NCBI GenBank assembly: GCA_963715565.1
Contig: OY970256.1
Location: 5,084,001-5,148,000 of the forward strand
Length of the DNA stretch: 64,000 nucleotides
Reading direction: 5' to 3'
DNA from: JACVRN01 sp963715565
Lineage (GTDB): Bacteria > Acidobacteriota > Blastocatellia > Pyrinomonadales > Pyrinomonadaceae
Shown here one piece after another: positions 23,335 through 31,551 of the stretch. The translations under genes and the position numbers were made by a program. Position 1 is the stretch's first letter. The number at the start of each line of letters is the position of its first letter. The notes below the pieces were generated by a model. It was not told the origin of the DNA. It saw only the letters and a list, made by a program, of their open reading frames with translations, and did no database searches.

Positions 23335-23796
23335 ATGACACATCCTGAGGTCAAATTTCCCTGTCCCGTTCGTCGCCTGAATGTTGCCTGGCGAGATGGC
23401 AAGTGGACAATCGAGAAAGAAACCAGAATCAAGAGCATGACTTTACCTCAATCTGATGAACTGCCTGAAAACGCTAAAGAGGGCGGCGTTTCAGGATTCT
23501 GGTACGAAGCCGTGGACGATGAGGGCCGCACCATCTACAGACAACTGATGATGGATCCGTTCAGCTCGGGCATGGAGGTGTTCGAAGAGGACGGCACAAT
23601 CAGAAGGAAGCACGAGACACACCACGAAGTAACCTTAAAAGTCTTCGTGCCAGACCTGCCGCAAGTGGCCGCGCTCCACATCTACTCAAGCAGCAATCCT
23701 TCCGAGCATGAAAGGATGCGCCCGGACCGTCCTGCCGAGCGCATCGCCGAAATCAGCTTGCGCGGCGAGAGAGGAGGCGACGATGGGCGTCAATGA
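23335..23796 (+). CDS. Unknown protein coupled to M64 peptidase gene
   Basis: A 153-residue soluble protein with no signal peptide. Strand-like segments (FPCPVRRLNVAWRDGKWTIE, GFWYEAVDDEGRTIYRQLM, HHEVTLKVFVPDLPQVAALH) suggest a small beta-sandwich. No family recognised. Its last 14 bases overlap the start of the M64 gene in another frame (23783-23796), which indicates translational coupling and a shared job, perhaps as a chaperone, inhibitor or recognition subunit of the peptidase. The shared job is inferred from the overlap only. Confidence 0.7.
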   Translation: MTHPEVKFPCPVRRLNVAWRDGKWTIEKETRIKSMTLPQSDELPENAKEGGVSGFWYEAVDDEGRTIYRQLMMDPFSSGMEVFEEDGTIRRKHETHHEVTLKVFVPDLPQVAALHIYSSSNPSEHERMRPDRPAERIAEISLRGERGGDDGRQ

Positions 23797-26611
23797 CGGG
23801 ATGGTTCTGGGCAAGGCGAAGATTCTGGACAACGGCCCGGACGACCAGCGCATGAATCTGGTGCTCGTCGCGGAAGGCTTTCGGGAAGACCAGCAGGACT
23901 TTTTCGAGACGCTCTGCGACGAGTTCGTCGCGGCCCTCGAAGCGGAGCCCTGGTACCCGGCAGTCGGCGGCGCGATCAACGTCCACCGCCTCAACGTGGC
24001 CTCGACTGAAGAAGGCGCGGACGACCCCGTTGCCTGTGGCGACGAGGCCGGGGACGGCACGATGGCGGCCACCTTTTTCGATGCCACGTTCTGTTCCGGC
24101 GGGATGATACATCGCTGCCTCGCAGCCGACTGGTGGCTGGTGGACTCAACCATAGACGATAACTTTGACACGTGGTGGGCAGGCGCGGTGATTGTCAACA
24201 CAACCAAGCGCGGCGGCTGCGCCAATTATGGCTTCAGACTTTTCGCCACAGGGCTCGGCACTAAACCCGACACCGACGAGAAATGGACGGACATTGCCCT
24301 CCACGAATTCGGTCACGCGGCATTCACGCTGGGGGACGAGTATGAGTACTACGAGGGTTGTGACAAAGTTGAGGAGGATCAGTATGAATGGGAGGGCGTG
24401 GAGCCGGCCCACGTCAACCTCACGATGGTCACTACTCTGGCCGAGTTGGAAACCGTATGGGGCGGGACGAAAAAGATTTGGAGATACTTGATTACGCCCG
24501 AAGTGCCCGTCCCTACGATGGAGAACCCGGACTGCACTAAATGTGACGACCGGCCAAACGTCTTGAGCAGCGACTATAAAATCGGCCTCTTCGAGGGCGG
24601 GGGGACTTATCATTGCACCATCTACCGCCCGGCCTATCTGTGCCGCATGAGAAAAGCCAGCCAGCCGTTCTGCGCCGTCTGCGTACAGGGCATTGCCGTC
24701 AAGCTAGGCACTTACATCACGCCCGAGCCGCGCATGGAAGTAGTGACGGGCAACGGCTCGCTGGTGCTCGATTTCGGCGAGGTGGCTCACGGACTGACGA
24801 TGCACCGCTACTTTGAAGTGCGCAACAACCGGGTCGGTTTTCCGGGCCAGCTACAGGTTGATCTGAGCGCCGTCATGGGCCAATTCAGTTACGCGCCCGG
24901 CACGCTGACTACTTTCACGCTGCCCGCGCCGGTCACCGAAGCCTACACAGCGCGGCAAATCTTCGTCGCCTTCACCTCGCCTGACGTCGGCGGGCCTGAT
25001 TTCAACGGCAGCTTAACGGTGACGACCCCCGACGACCCGTTTAATCCGAACGACGAGGTTGACCTGTTGGCGAAAGCCGTGCCGCCGGAGCCCATAGATT
25101 CCGTGCTGGTCTTTGACCGCTCGGGCAGCATGAGCGAGCCGACCGGCGCTCCGGGGCAGCGGAAAGTAGACCTCGCCATCGAAGCGGGCAAGCTCTACGT
25201 TGCGCTGCTCAAAAACAACGACCGCATCGGCCTTGTGCGCTTTAATAATGTCGCTAACGATCCGGCAGATATCCTGCTTGACATGGAAGTCGTCGGCGAG
25301 GCGGGTGAAGGGCTAGGGCGCGACGACGCGAACGCGAAGCTCACCTCAGGTAATCTGAATCCGTCGGGCAATACCTCCGTTGGCGCGGGGATTTTGCTGG
25401 GGAGCAAAGTTCTTGACTCTGCCGTCGCCACGAGCCGCGCTCTCGTTGTGCTGACCGACGGCATACAGAACACAGACCCTGATATTCCCGACGCGACCGC
25501 CGCGGTTTCGGGCAAAGTGCCGAAGCAGCGTGTCTTTGCCGTCGGCCTCGGCCTCAATCAACTCGAAGACAAGCTCGTGCAGATTGCGAGCGTGACCAAC
25601 GGAGTCGCCCAAATCACAGGAGACCTGGTCGGCTACAAGGAGTTTTTGTTGCAGAAGTTGTACGTTCAGATTCTCTCTGATGTCAGCGACGAGGCTTTCG
25701 TTAAAGACCCCTTGAGCATCGTCATGCCCGGACAAAAACGGGCGACCAGGATTTACCTTGGCGAAGTTGACGTGGCAGCGGATTTCATCATCGTCTTTCG
25801 CTGGACGCAGACCTATCCCAAGTACATACGGGTCTGGCTCGAAGCGCCCGACGGCACAATCGTCACTCCGGCTGATGCAGACACCTTGCCCAACGTTGAA
25901 TTCTTTAAAGGGCAATCGCACATGTTCTTCCGCTGGGTATTTCCGGCCTTCCCCGACCGACCCACAGCACACATAGGGCGCTGGCGCGTCTGGGTGGAAA
26001 ATTTCGCGCCCGATCATTCGACGGACCCTGCGACCGGCACGGTAAGCGGCGGCGAGCCGTTTTACTACTCCGTGATGTGCAAGGCGCGCAGCGACCTGCG
26101 CTTGGGTGGGCATCTGCTGCAAACCAGCTACACGCCCGGCTCTAAGATGACGATTGTTTTAGAGCCCACCGTTTACGGCCAGCCCATCAAGCTTGATAGG
26201 CCACCGGAAGTTCATGTCGTCAGACCCGACAATTCCACGCGCTCATTGATACTCTCTCCCGGTGCAAGCGGCGAGTACAGCGGAGTCTTCTCCGACACGC
26301 CTCTAGTCGGCCCTTATCTCTTCTCGACCGAAGTAACGGCGACCTCTCCGGGCGGCAATCGCGTCACGCGCTTCCGGCAGCTTACAGGTCTGATTTTCTA
26401 TCAAGGCAGACCGGGCGGTGGAGGAGACGGCCACGACGGAGGCGGCGGCGACAAAGGCGATTGTAAAGAAGCGCGCGAGTTGATTCGACGGCTCAGCGAG
26501 ATAATAGAACGCTGCTGTTGCAGAGATCAGCCTGCTTCACAAACGGCGGTTGAGAGGCTGACGACAGAACTACTGCTGGATGAAATAAAACGGCGCGTCG
26601 AAGGCAAGTAA
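23783..26611 (+). CDS. M64 (IgA-peptidase-like) metallopeptidase with VWA domain
   Basis: ATG 23783 has GAGAGGAGG just upstream and gives 942 residues beginning GMVLGKAKILDNGPDDQRMN, the usual start of M64 domains. The zinc site is HEFGHAAFTLGDEYEY (about residues 173-188), the HExGHxxxxLxDEY motif of the family. Residues about 300-430 look like a beta-sandwich, then a von Willebrand A domain begins at VLVFDRSGSMSEP (MIDAS DxSxS, about 439) and runs to about 630. Beta domains follow, then a Gly/Asp-rich linker and a C-terminal helix with ERCCCRDQ. No signal peptide is visible although the domains are of secreted type. It lies in a 4.5 kb stretch without an intact attC. Confidence 0.9.
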   Translation: MGVNDGMVLGKAKILDNGPDDQRMNLVLVAEGFREDQQDFFETLCDEFVAALEAEPWYPAVGGAINVHRLNVASTEEGADDPVACGDEAGDGTMAATFFDATFCSGGMIHRCLAADWWLVDSTIDDNFDTWWAGAVIVNTTKRGGCANYGFRLFATGLGTKPDTDEKWTDIALHEFGHAAFTLGDEYEYYEGCDKVEEDQYEWEGVEPAHVNLTMVTTLAELETVWGGTKKIWRYLITPEVPVPTMENPDCTKCDDRPNVLSSDYKIGLFEGGGTYHCTIYRPAYLCRMRKASQPFCAVCVQGIAVKLGTYITPEPRMEVVTGNGSLVLDFGEVAHGLTMHRYFEVRNNRVGFPGQLQVDLSAVMGQFSYAPGTLTTFTLPAPVTEAYTARQIFVAFTSPDVGGPDFNGSLTVTTPDDPFNPNDEVDLLAKAVPPEPIDSVLVFDRSGSMSEPTGAPGQRKVDLAIEAGKLYVALLKNNDRIGLVRFNNVANDPADILLDMEVVGEAGEGLGRDDANAKLTSGNLNPSGNTSVGAGILLGSKVLDSAVATSRALVVLTDGIQNTDPDIPDATAAVSGKVPKQRVFAVGLGLNQLEDKLVQIASVTNGVAQITGDLVGYKEFLLQKLYVQILSDVSDEAFVKDPLSIVMPGQKRATRIYLGEVDVAADFIIVFRWTQTYPKYIRVWLEAPDGTIVTPADADTLPNVEFFKGQSHMFFRWVFPAFPDRPTAHIGRWRVWVENFAPDHSTDPATGTVSGGEPFYYSVMCKARSDLRLGGHLLQTSYTPGSKMTIVLEPTVYGQPIKLDRPPEVHVVRPDNSTRSLILSPGASGEYSGVFSDTPLVGPYLFSTEVTATSPGGNRVTRFRQLTGLIFYQGRPGGGGDGHDGGGGDKGDCKEARELIRRLSEIIERCCCRDQPASQTAVERLTTELLLDEIKRRVEGK

Positions 26612-26622
26612 AAGGCGGACTA

Positions 26623-26668
26623 GACTTCAGTCGGTGCGCGTATCGGAGTAAGTGCGACTGAAGTCTTT
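26623..26668 (+). terminator. Probable terminator after M64 gene
   Basis: GACTTCAGTCG (26623-26633) pairs perfectly with CGACTGAAGTC (26655-26665), followed by TTT. The loop is long (21 bases) and the T run short, so termination may be weak. Confidence 0.45.
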
Positions 26669-26713
26669 CAAATGTCTGCTCCCACGGCCTGACACATATA
26701 TGGAGATAGGGGC

Positions 26714-27613
26714 GTGGGTTTACGGTTAAACGGGCGCAACATAATCATCCAAGATTTTTTCTTGGTCAAAGAGTATGAAGACGATAGATACGTGATCGGA
26801 GTTGACATTCGGGCCTCCGAACAGGTGCGCGTTGAAAGGCTGCGCGTGCGAGGTTTTTCTTTAGCACCTGGCATCATCAACGTGCGAAGTTCAAAAACAG
26901 TAGAAATCTCGAACTCACTTGTACACGCATCGTGTACACGCTCTAGAACTGTACCCACTCTTCTCAGCACCTTCCAGATCACTGGTATCTTAATTGACGA
27001 CACGAGAATCAACAGTGTGGACTCCAGTTCAATCATCATCAAGAACAATGTGATTACTGATCTTGTCATGGACAGAGTAACAAACCGAGGTGACCAGACA
27101 GACGGCATCAATTATCATACAAATCGCCAAGGAGTAGATCTTAAAATCCACGACAACTATATAAACGGCGTTGCGGAAGGAATAGACAGTTTTGCGGCAA
27201 ATCTCTTGGTCGAAGGTAACACAGTATCTGCCAAGGAGCTTGGTATTAAGCTAATTCACGGAGCAAGAAGTAGTACCATTCAGGCCAACGTAATTTCTGT
27301 CTTCGGGAAATATGCCATCGCTAACATAGGTCTCTTCAAAGCGAATCCAGAAGAAGAAGACAGACAGGTAAAGAACATTATAATCGGAGCTAACGTTATT
27401 GATACCCGTTTCTCAGACAAGCCGGGTATTTACGTAGAAGAAAGTGGGAAATATCCGCCAATCAATATAAAAATTGAAGGGAATCGTTTTGTGATGAGTA
27501 AATGTAGTCTACCAGCAATCCTCTGTAATAGAGACAAGTGCCCTGGAATTAATTGCCAGTGCATAGAATACAATAATGATAAGTGGCAAGAGAACGTTTT
27601 TGTTTGCCAGTAA
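26714..27613 (+). CDS. Right-handed beta-helix protein
   Basis: A GTG start at 26714 follows GGAGATAGG. The 299-residue protein is made of short repeated strands (VEISNSLVHAS, SSSIIIKNNVITDL, VDLKIHDNYINGV, NLLVEGNTVSAK, SSTIQANVISVFG, IKIEGNRFVM), the coil pattern of parallel beta-helix (PbH1/pectate-lyase-like) proteins. It ends in a cysteine-rich tail (CSLPAILCNRDKCPGINCQC). There is no signal peptide and the frame is closed just upstream, so the protein may be N-terminally truncated. Beta-helices usually bind or cut polysaccharide, but no catalytic residues can be identified. Confidence 0.75.
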   Translation: MGLRLNGRNIIIQDFFLVKEYEDDRYVIGVDIRASEQVRVERLRVRGFSLAPGIINVRSSKTVEISNSLVHASCTRSRTVPTLLSTFQITGILIDDTRINSVDSSSIIIKNNVITDLVMDRVTNRGDQTDGINYHTNRQGVDLKIHDNYINGVAEGIDSFAANLLVEGNTVSAKELGIKLIHGARSSTIQANVISVFGKYAIANIGLFKANPEEEDRQVKNIIIGANVIDTRFSDKPGIYVEESGKYPPINIKIEGNRFVMSKCSLPAILCNRDKCPGINCQCIEYNNDKWQENVFVCQ

Positions 27614-27665
27614 GATCAGGTGTTAGCTAGGAATATTAGGGCGCTCCTTTCTCTGCCGACTTCGC

Positions 27666-27768
27666 GCCTCACAACTTATTCAACCGGAGCGCGAGTTAGC
27701 TTGATTGCTATTTGCAAGGATGAAGCTTCTCGCAGAACCTTCCCGCCCGGTTAATTCGGGCGTTATGC
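27666..27768 (+). other. attC: attC site 16
   Basis: R'' core GCCTCAC (27666-27672) is mutated from GCCTAAC. The arms AACTTATTCAACCGGAGC and CCGCCCGGTTAATTCGGGC and the R' core GTTATGC (27762-27768) are intact. Confidence 0.88.
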
Positions 27769-27900
27769 GCTCTCACAGGTGGAACAGTTAGCAGTCCTTA
27801 TGGCTCGGAAGCTTTTTAATTGCGTCTTGCTTTTGTTCTTGATTGTTCATATACCCAACGGTCACCGGTATGGCCGAACATAAGTCGAACGGAGTCCGCC

Positions 27901-28857
27901 ATGAGTGACATATTTATTAGTTACTCACATGAAGATAGATCTAAGGTGGAAAGGCTAGTCAATGTCTTATCGACATTTGGCTGGTCTATATGGTGGGATA
28001 GAACTATTCTCGCGGGTAAGGTTTTTGATGAAGTGATTGAAAAGGAAATAGAAGCTGCCAAATGCATAATAGTTGTGTGGTCTCGTAGCTCCGTTTCCTC
28101 TAAGTGGGTGCGTAAAGAAGCTAGAGTCGGGGAGGAACGCAATATCCTGGTTCCAGTTCTGCTTGATAAAGTAACAATCCCATTTGCGTTCAGAGATATT
28201 CAGGCTGAAGATCTAACCGACTGGGGCGGTTCCTCAGAACACGAAGGATTTTGCAATCTTATTCAGGCAATATCGCATCACGTAGGTACGATCAGAGAAC
28301 CCTTGGCAGTCAAAAAAAGGCGGCCTTCCTTTAGGAGAGCAAGTGTCTTTTTGTTGGGAGCAGGAGTAATCATACTAGGTATCCTAGCCGCAATCAGTGT
28401 AGGCCTGCGAAAGGAGCGGAATACTTACCGCGTTGCTATTCACTCATTTTATGGCGCGCCTCTTAGGTTTGTGACACCAGAAGCTAAGTGTGGTCCAAGA
28501 TTATTTATAAGAGTCATGGACAGTGGGTCACTAACTGAGGAGCAAATATTTACCCTTGAGGACCTTAACTTTGGTCGGCTTCAGTATGACGATCCTGTCC
28601 GAATAGAACGCTGTGGTTATTACTTACGTGCTGAAGATGGTGGCGGTAAAAGAGTGCTTTTGGATCCTCTCAGAGACAGTGCAACAATATTTCGCATTCG
28701 CAGACCTCTGGGTATGAGCGCCGAGGTTAAAGAAGTTCAGCAGGTCGTATTTGAAGTAGAAAATGGGAAGAATTTCATCACAGGCGCGAATCCACTTCAT
28801 GCTGAGTCTGACTGGATAGGAAATCCAGATAACATTTTCGCCTTCATTGAACGTTAA
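27901..28857 (+). CDS. TIR domain - transmembrane - fascin-like protein
   Basis: ATG 27901 is preferred because GGAG precedes it; the longer frame starts near the attC. The 318-residue protein has an N-terminal TIR domain (SDIFISYSHEDRSKVERLV, WWDRTILAGKVFDEVI, VVWSRSSVSSKWVRKEA; about residues 1-125). A basic patch and one membrane helix follow (about 162-186). The C-terminal domain has GYYLRAEDGGGKRVLL and ATIFRIRR, the pattern of fascin-like beta-trefoils. Bacterial TIRs are often NADases in antiphage defence. Here the TIR should face the cytoplasm and the trefoil the periplasm. The catalytic glutamate is not certain. The cassette ends match (TTATGC/GCATAA) and its attC is type B, like that of the CHAT cassette. 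Confidence 0.85.
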   Translation: MSDIFISYSHEDRSKVERLVNVLSTFGWSIWWDRTILAGKVFDEVIEKEIEAAKCIIVVWSRSSVSSKWVRKEARVGEERNILVPVLLDKVTIPFAFRDIQAEDLTDWGGSSEHEGFCNLIQAISHHVGTIREPLAVKKRRPSFRRASVFLLGAGVIILGILAAISVGLRKERNTYRVAIHSFYGAPLRFVTPEAKCGPRLFIRVMDSGSLTEEQIFTLEDLNFGRLQYDDPVRIERCGYYLRAEDGGGKRVLLDPLRDSATIFRIRRPLGMSAEVKEVQQVVFEVENGKNFITGANPLHAESDWIGNPDNIFAFIER

Positions 28858-28883
28858 TCTGTCCGTATACAATTCGACGCCAC

Positions 28884-28969
28884 GCATAACAACGGCATGC
28901 ACCCGACCGCCCATCAGCGGGCCTCTCATGTATGTTGAATTGGGCGGCGGGTGATACCGGGCGTTAGGT
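28884..28969 (+). other. attC: attC site 17 (minority type B), last of the array
   Basis: R'' core GCATAAC (28884-28890), arms ACGGCATGCACCCGACC and GGCGGGTGATACCGGGC, R' core GTTAGGT (28963-28969). Closely matches attC 7 and not the main family. Confidence 0.92.
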
Positions 28970-28979
28970 GCTTCTGTAA

Positions 28980-29138
28980 ATGAAAACTCTTAGATTGCCA
29001 TCGGATTCTGTGAATGAACGTTGGATCGCTGCTCACGATGTCACGCTAGCTGACGGCAGATTAAGAAAGCTTCGTCCAATTCATGTATTCACCTTCCTTG
29101 CTCAGTACCTTGTAAAGTCGGATCGTGGGCGCGACTGA
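28980..29138 (+). CDS. Possible small ORF of the last, unclosed cassette
   Basis: ATG 28980 lies 11 bases after the last attC core and encodes 52 residues beginning MKTLRLPSDSVNERWIAAHD and ending KSDRGRD. The N-terminal part (ERWIAAHDVTLADGRLRKLRPIHVF) reads like real protein, but no ribosome-binding site is clear and no attC closes the unit. It is possibly the front of a truncated cassette gene. Function unknown. Confidence 0.35.
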   Translation: MKTLRLPSDSVNERWIAAHDVTLADGRLRKLRPIHVFTFLAQYLVKSDRGRD

Positions 29139-29196
29139 AAAGCTGGAGCGAATGCTTTTTACCAAAGCAGTGACACAATAGTGATACAAAGCAAGT

Positions 29197-29220
29197 ACGG
29201 GCAGCCTATGGGCTGCCCGT
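29197..29220. terminator. Hairpin beside tRNA-Gln
   Basis: ACGGGCAGCC (29197-29206) pairs perfectly with GGCTGCCCGT (29211-29220) around a TATG loop. It lies just downstream of the tRNA on the minus strand. There is no long T run, so this is a processing or termination structure of moderate confidence. Confidence 0.5.
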
Positions 29221-29237
29221 AACTTATTCATTGTAAA

Positions 29238-29311
29238 TGGCTGGGAGGCAGGGACTCGAACCCCGATAGCCAGATCCAGAGTCTGGAGTCCTACCATTGG
29301 ACGACCTCCCA
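29238..29311 (-). tRNA. tRNA-Gln (anticodon CUG)
   Basis: Read on the minus strand, the acceptor stem TGGGAGG pairs with CCTCCCA. The anticodon arm is CCAGA-CTCTGGA-TCTGG with anticodon CTG, and the T arm contains GGTTCGAGTCC. Discriminator G (29241) is followed by an encoded CCA (29240-29238). The cloverleaf is complete. It decodes CAG. It marks the right limit of the cassette region. Confidence 0.95.
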
Positions 29312-29349
29312 AGAAGGATAATCAATTTACGTAATGAGGCTGTGAGTTG

Positions 29350-30759
29350 TCAACCGGCCCCGTCAACAGAAGGATTAGATGTCTGGTCGTCGTTTGGGTT
29401 GTGTCGCTTGAGCATGCGTTGGAGGGTTTTACGGTCGACGCCGAGGATGCGCGCGGCGGCCTGTTTGTTGCCGCCCGTGTGCGCCAGCACGCGCGTTACG
29501 TAGCGGCTTTCGACCTCGGAAAGCGAAGGCCATTCTTCTTCCACGGGCGCGCGGCTCACAATCTCCTTCGCTGTTTCGGCAAGCGCGCGCGGCTCTTGAA
29601 AGTTTCGTATGCGCTCGGGCAAATCTTCCGGCGTGACGACCTGATCGCAAAGCGCCGCCGCGCGCACCACGGCGTTCTCCAGCTCGCGTATGTTGCCCGG
29701 CCAGTTGTAGCTTTCCAGAACCTGCATCGCTTCGGCAGTAAAGCGCACGGGCGCTTCGTTGGGACGCATGACGCGCTCTGCAAAGCGTTTGGCTAAGGGG
29801 CGTATGTCTTCGTGCCGCTCGCGCAAAGGAGGCAGGTGAAGCGTGACGGCGTTGAGACGATACAGTAGGTCTTGACGAAAACGGCCCTCGCGCACTTCTT
29901 CATCCGCGTCTCGATTGGTAGCCGCGATGACGCGCACGTCAACCTGCAACAGGCGGTTCGAGCCGACGCGCCGAATCTCGCCTTCCTGAAGCGCGCGCAG
30001 GAGCTTGACCTGAAACGCGAGGCTCGTCTCCGTGATTTCGTCCAGAAAGACTGTCCCGCCGTCCGCCTCTTCCCAGAGACCGCGACGGTCTACGGTTGCG
30101 CCTGTGAAAGAACCGCGCACGTGTCCGAAGAGTTCCGATTCGATAAGCTCCGAAGGAATAGCGCCGCAGTTGACGGCGACAAACTGGCCTGACGAGCGCG
30201 TGCTGCGACGGTGTATGGCGCGCGCCACGACTTCCTTGCCCGTGCCGGATTCGCCGGTGATAAGCACGGGGAGATTGGTGACGGCGACGCGGCCCACGAG
30301 CTTCATCATCTCGACGAAGGCCGCGCTGTGGCCTATGAGGTCTATGTCTGAAGTGTAGACGGGTTTGAGGTCGCCGGTCGTGCCCTTCTGGCGGCGGCGC
30401 GCGATCCTCTCGCGCACGGAGCGCGAGAGCGAGAGCACATCGTTTACCGTGAAGGGTTTTAAAAGATAGTCGTAAGCGCCAAGCGCCACGGCGTCGAGCG
30501 CGCCCACAGCAGAGCCGTGACCCGTCATCAAGACAATCTGCGCCTCCGGCTGCTCTTTCGTAAACCTGCGCAGCACAGCGAAACCGTCGGCCCCGCCCAT
30601 CATCACGTCGCAGAAGACCAGAGACCATTCCGCGTCGCGCAACATCTCGAAGGCGCTCTCGGCGGCTTCCGCTTCGTGAACCTCCCAATTGTCCGTGCGC
30701 AAGACTTCGCCCACGAAGTCCCTGATAGACGGCTCGTCGTCAACCACGAGGGCTTTCAT
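29350..30759 (-). CDS. NtrC-type sigma-54 response regulator
   Basis: The start is ATG 30759, where a receiver domain begins MKALVVDDEPSIRDFVGEVL; the longer open frame upstream lacks domains. The 469 residues hold a receiver domain with phosphoacceptor D51 and K101 in LLKPF. The AAA+ domain has Walker A GESGTGKE (169-176), the sigma-54 contact loop GSFTGA (216-221, a variant of GAFTGA) and ATNRD. A C-terminal Fis-type helix-turn-helix reads GGNKQAAARILGVDRKTLQRML. Such proteins activate sigma-54 promoters on phosphorylation. No full sensor kinase is adjacent, but a lone dimerisation-domain protein is divergently encoded at 31003. Confidence 0.95.
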   Translation of the reverse strand: MKALVVDDEPSIRDFVGEVLRTDNWEVHEAEAAESAFEMLRDAEWSLVFCDVMMGGADGFAVLRRFTKEQPEAQIVLMTGHGSAVGALDAVALGAYDYLLKPFTVNDVLSLSRSVRERIARRRQKGTTGDLKPVYTSDIDLIGHSAAFVEMMKLVGRVAVTNLPVLITGESGTGKEVVARAIHRRSTRSSGQFVAVNCGAIPSELIESELFGHVRGSFTGATVDRRGLWEEADGGTVFLDEITETSLAFQVKLLRALQEGEIRRVGSNRLLQVDVRVIAATNRDADEEVREGRFRQDLLYRLNAVTLHLPPLRERHEDIRPLAKRFAERVMRPNEAPVRFTAEAMQVLESYNWPGNIRELENAVVRAAALCDQVVTPEDLPERIRNFQEPRALAETAKEIVSRAPVEEEWPSLSEVESRYVTRVLAHTGGNKQAAARILGVDRKTLQRMLKRHNPNDDQTSNPSVDGAG

Positions 30760-31002
30760 TCTCTGATTGCTCACGGCGAAGAATATAACACGCCCGGCAA
30801 GTCGGCTTGAAACCGGCGCGCCCCGGCGTCGCAACGAATGGTGAACGGCGGGCCGCTTAGCCCTTGCCCAACAGCACGGGTTCAGAGCAAAATGTAGACG
30901 AAGCGCAAGAGCCGCGTGCGGCACTAAAGAGTCGGATGGCGTAAATCTCTTGAACAGAAAACCCCTGCCACGCCCGGGCCTCAGCATAAAGGACAAGGCC
31001 GA

Positions 31003-31332
31003 ATGAGCAACACCATAGAAAAAGGGGATGAGCGCGAAGACGAACGCCTGCGCGCGCTGGTCGCGGAGCACGAAGCAAAGCTCGTGGAAATCGCAGAGCT
31101 GGTGGCCGTCGTGCGCCACGAAATCAACAACCCGCTGACGGGCGTCATAGGCCAGGCCCAGCTCCTCCTGCGCGAAGAACTCAATCCGACAGCGCGCCGC
31201 CGCGTAGAGACCATAGAGCAACTGGCCGGACGTATACGCGACACCGTCGCACGCCTGCGCGACGTGCAGCGCCCTCATCAGGCAGTTGAACTCGAAAGCG
31301 AACGAGAACGCGACGCGCCTCCGCGTCACTAA
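31003..31332 (+). CDS. Stand-alone histidine kinase dimerisation (DHp) domain protein
   Basis: A 109-residue protein. Residues 15-95 are two long helices with VVRHEINNPLTGVIGQAQLL, a textbook HisKA H-box with H39, and then RRRVETIEQLAGRIRDTVARL. The frame ends at a normal stop with no ATP-binding (HATPase) domain in the downstream DNA. The product could act as a phosphotransfer protein (Spo0B/ChpT-like in principle), as a dimerisation antagonist, or as a substrate phosphorylated in trans. It diverges from the sigma-54 regulator, whose receiver is the obvious partner. Partnership is inferred from position. Confidence 0.8.
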   Translation: MSNTIEKGDEREDERLRALVAEHEAKLVEIAELVAVVRHEINNPLTGVIGQAQLLLREELNPTARRRVETIEQLAGRIRDTVARLRDVQRPHQAVELESERERDAPPRH

Positions 31333-31385
31333 GACGGACGCGATTTCAAGAAGCAATCTACAAAAGAATCTGCACCATCGTTTTT

Positions 31386-31541
31386 AGCTCCGTAGGAGCG
31401 TGGATGTTTATAGATAACAGGAACAAAAACGAATCAAGCTCCGTAGGAGCGGCATGTTCCGTGTCCATGACATGCCGCTCCTACGGAGCTTGTTTGTTGA
31501 TGATGACAATCAAGCTATAAACATTTAGCTCCTACGGAGCT
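31386..31541. repeat. REP-like palindromes (AGCTCCGTAGGAGC family)
   Basis: Four copies of a 15-base palindromic unit: 31386-31400 and 31437-31451 as AGCTCCGTAGGAGCG, 31476-31490 as its complement and 31527-31541 as AGCTCCTACGGAGCT. Copies two and three form a 23-base perfect inverted repeat (31435-31457 with 31470-31492). A related palindrome, AGCTCCTGTCGGAGCT, occurs at 31.4 kb's counterpart downstream of operon A (41631-41646). The family is probably dispersed in this genome. Confidence 0.8.
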
Positions 31542-31551
31542 ACGGAAAATA

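Noticed and set aside
2072..28969. Main-family attC repeats as ordinary REP or MITE elements
   Set aside because: Exact core complementarity between each cassette's start and end, and the intI remnant at the left, fit attC sites and not REPs.
30760..31356. N-terminal extension of the response regulator (199 extra residues)
   Set aside because: The extension has no domain pattern, is antisense to the HisKA gene, and the receiver domain begins naturally at ATG 30759.
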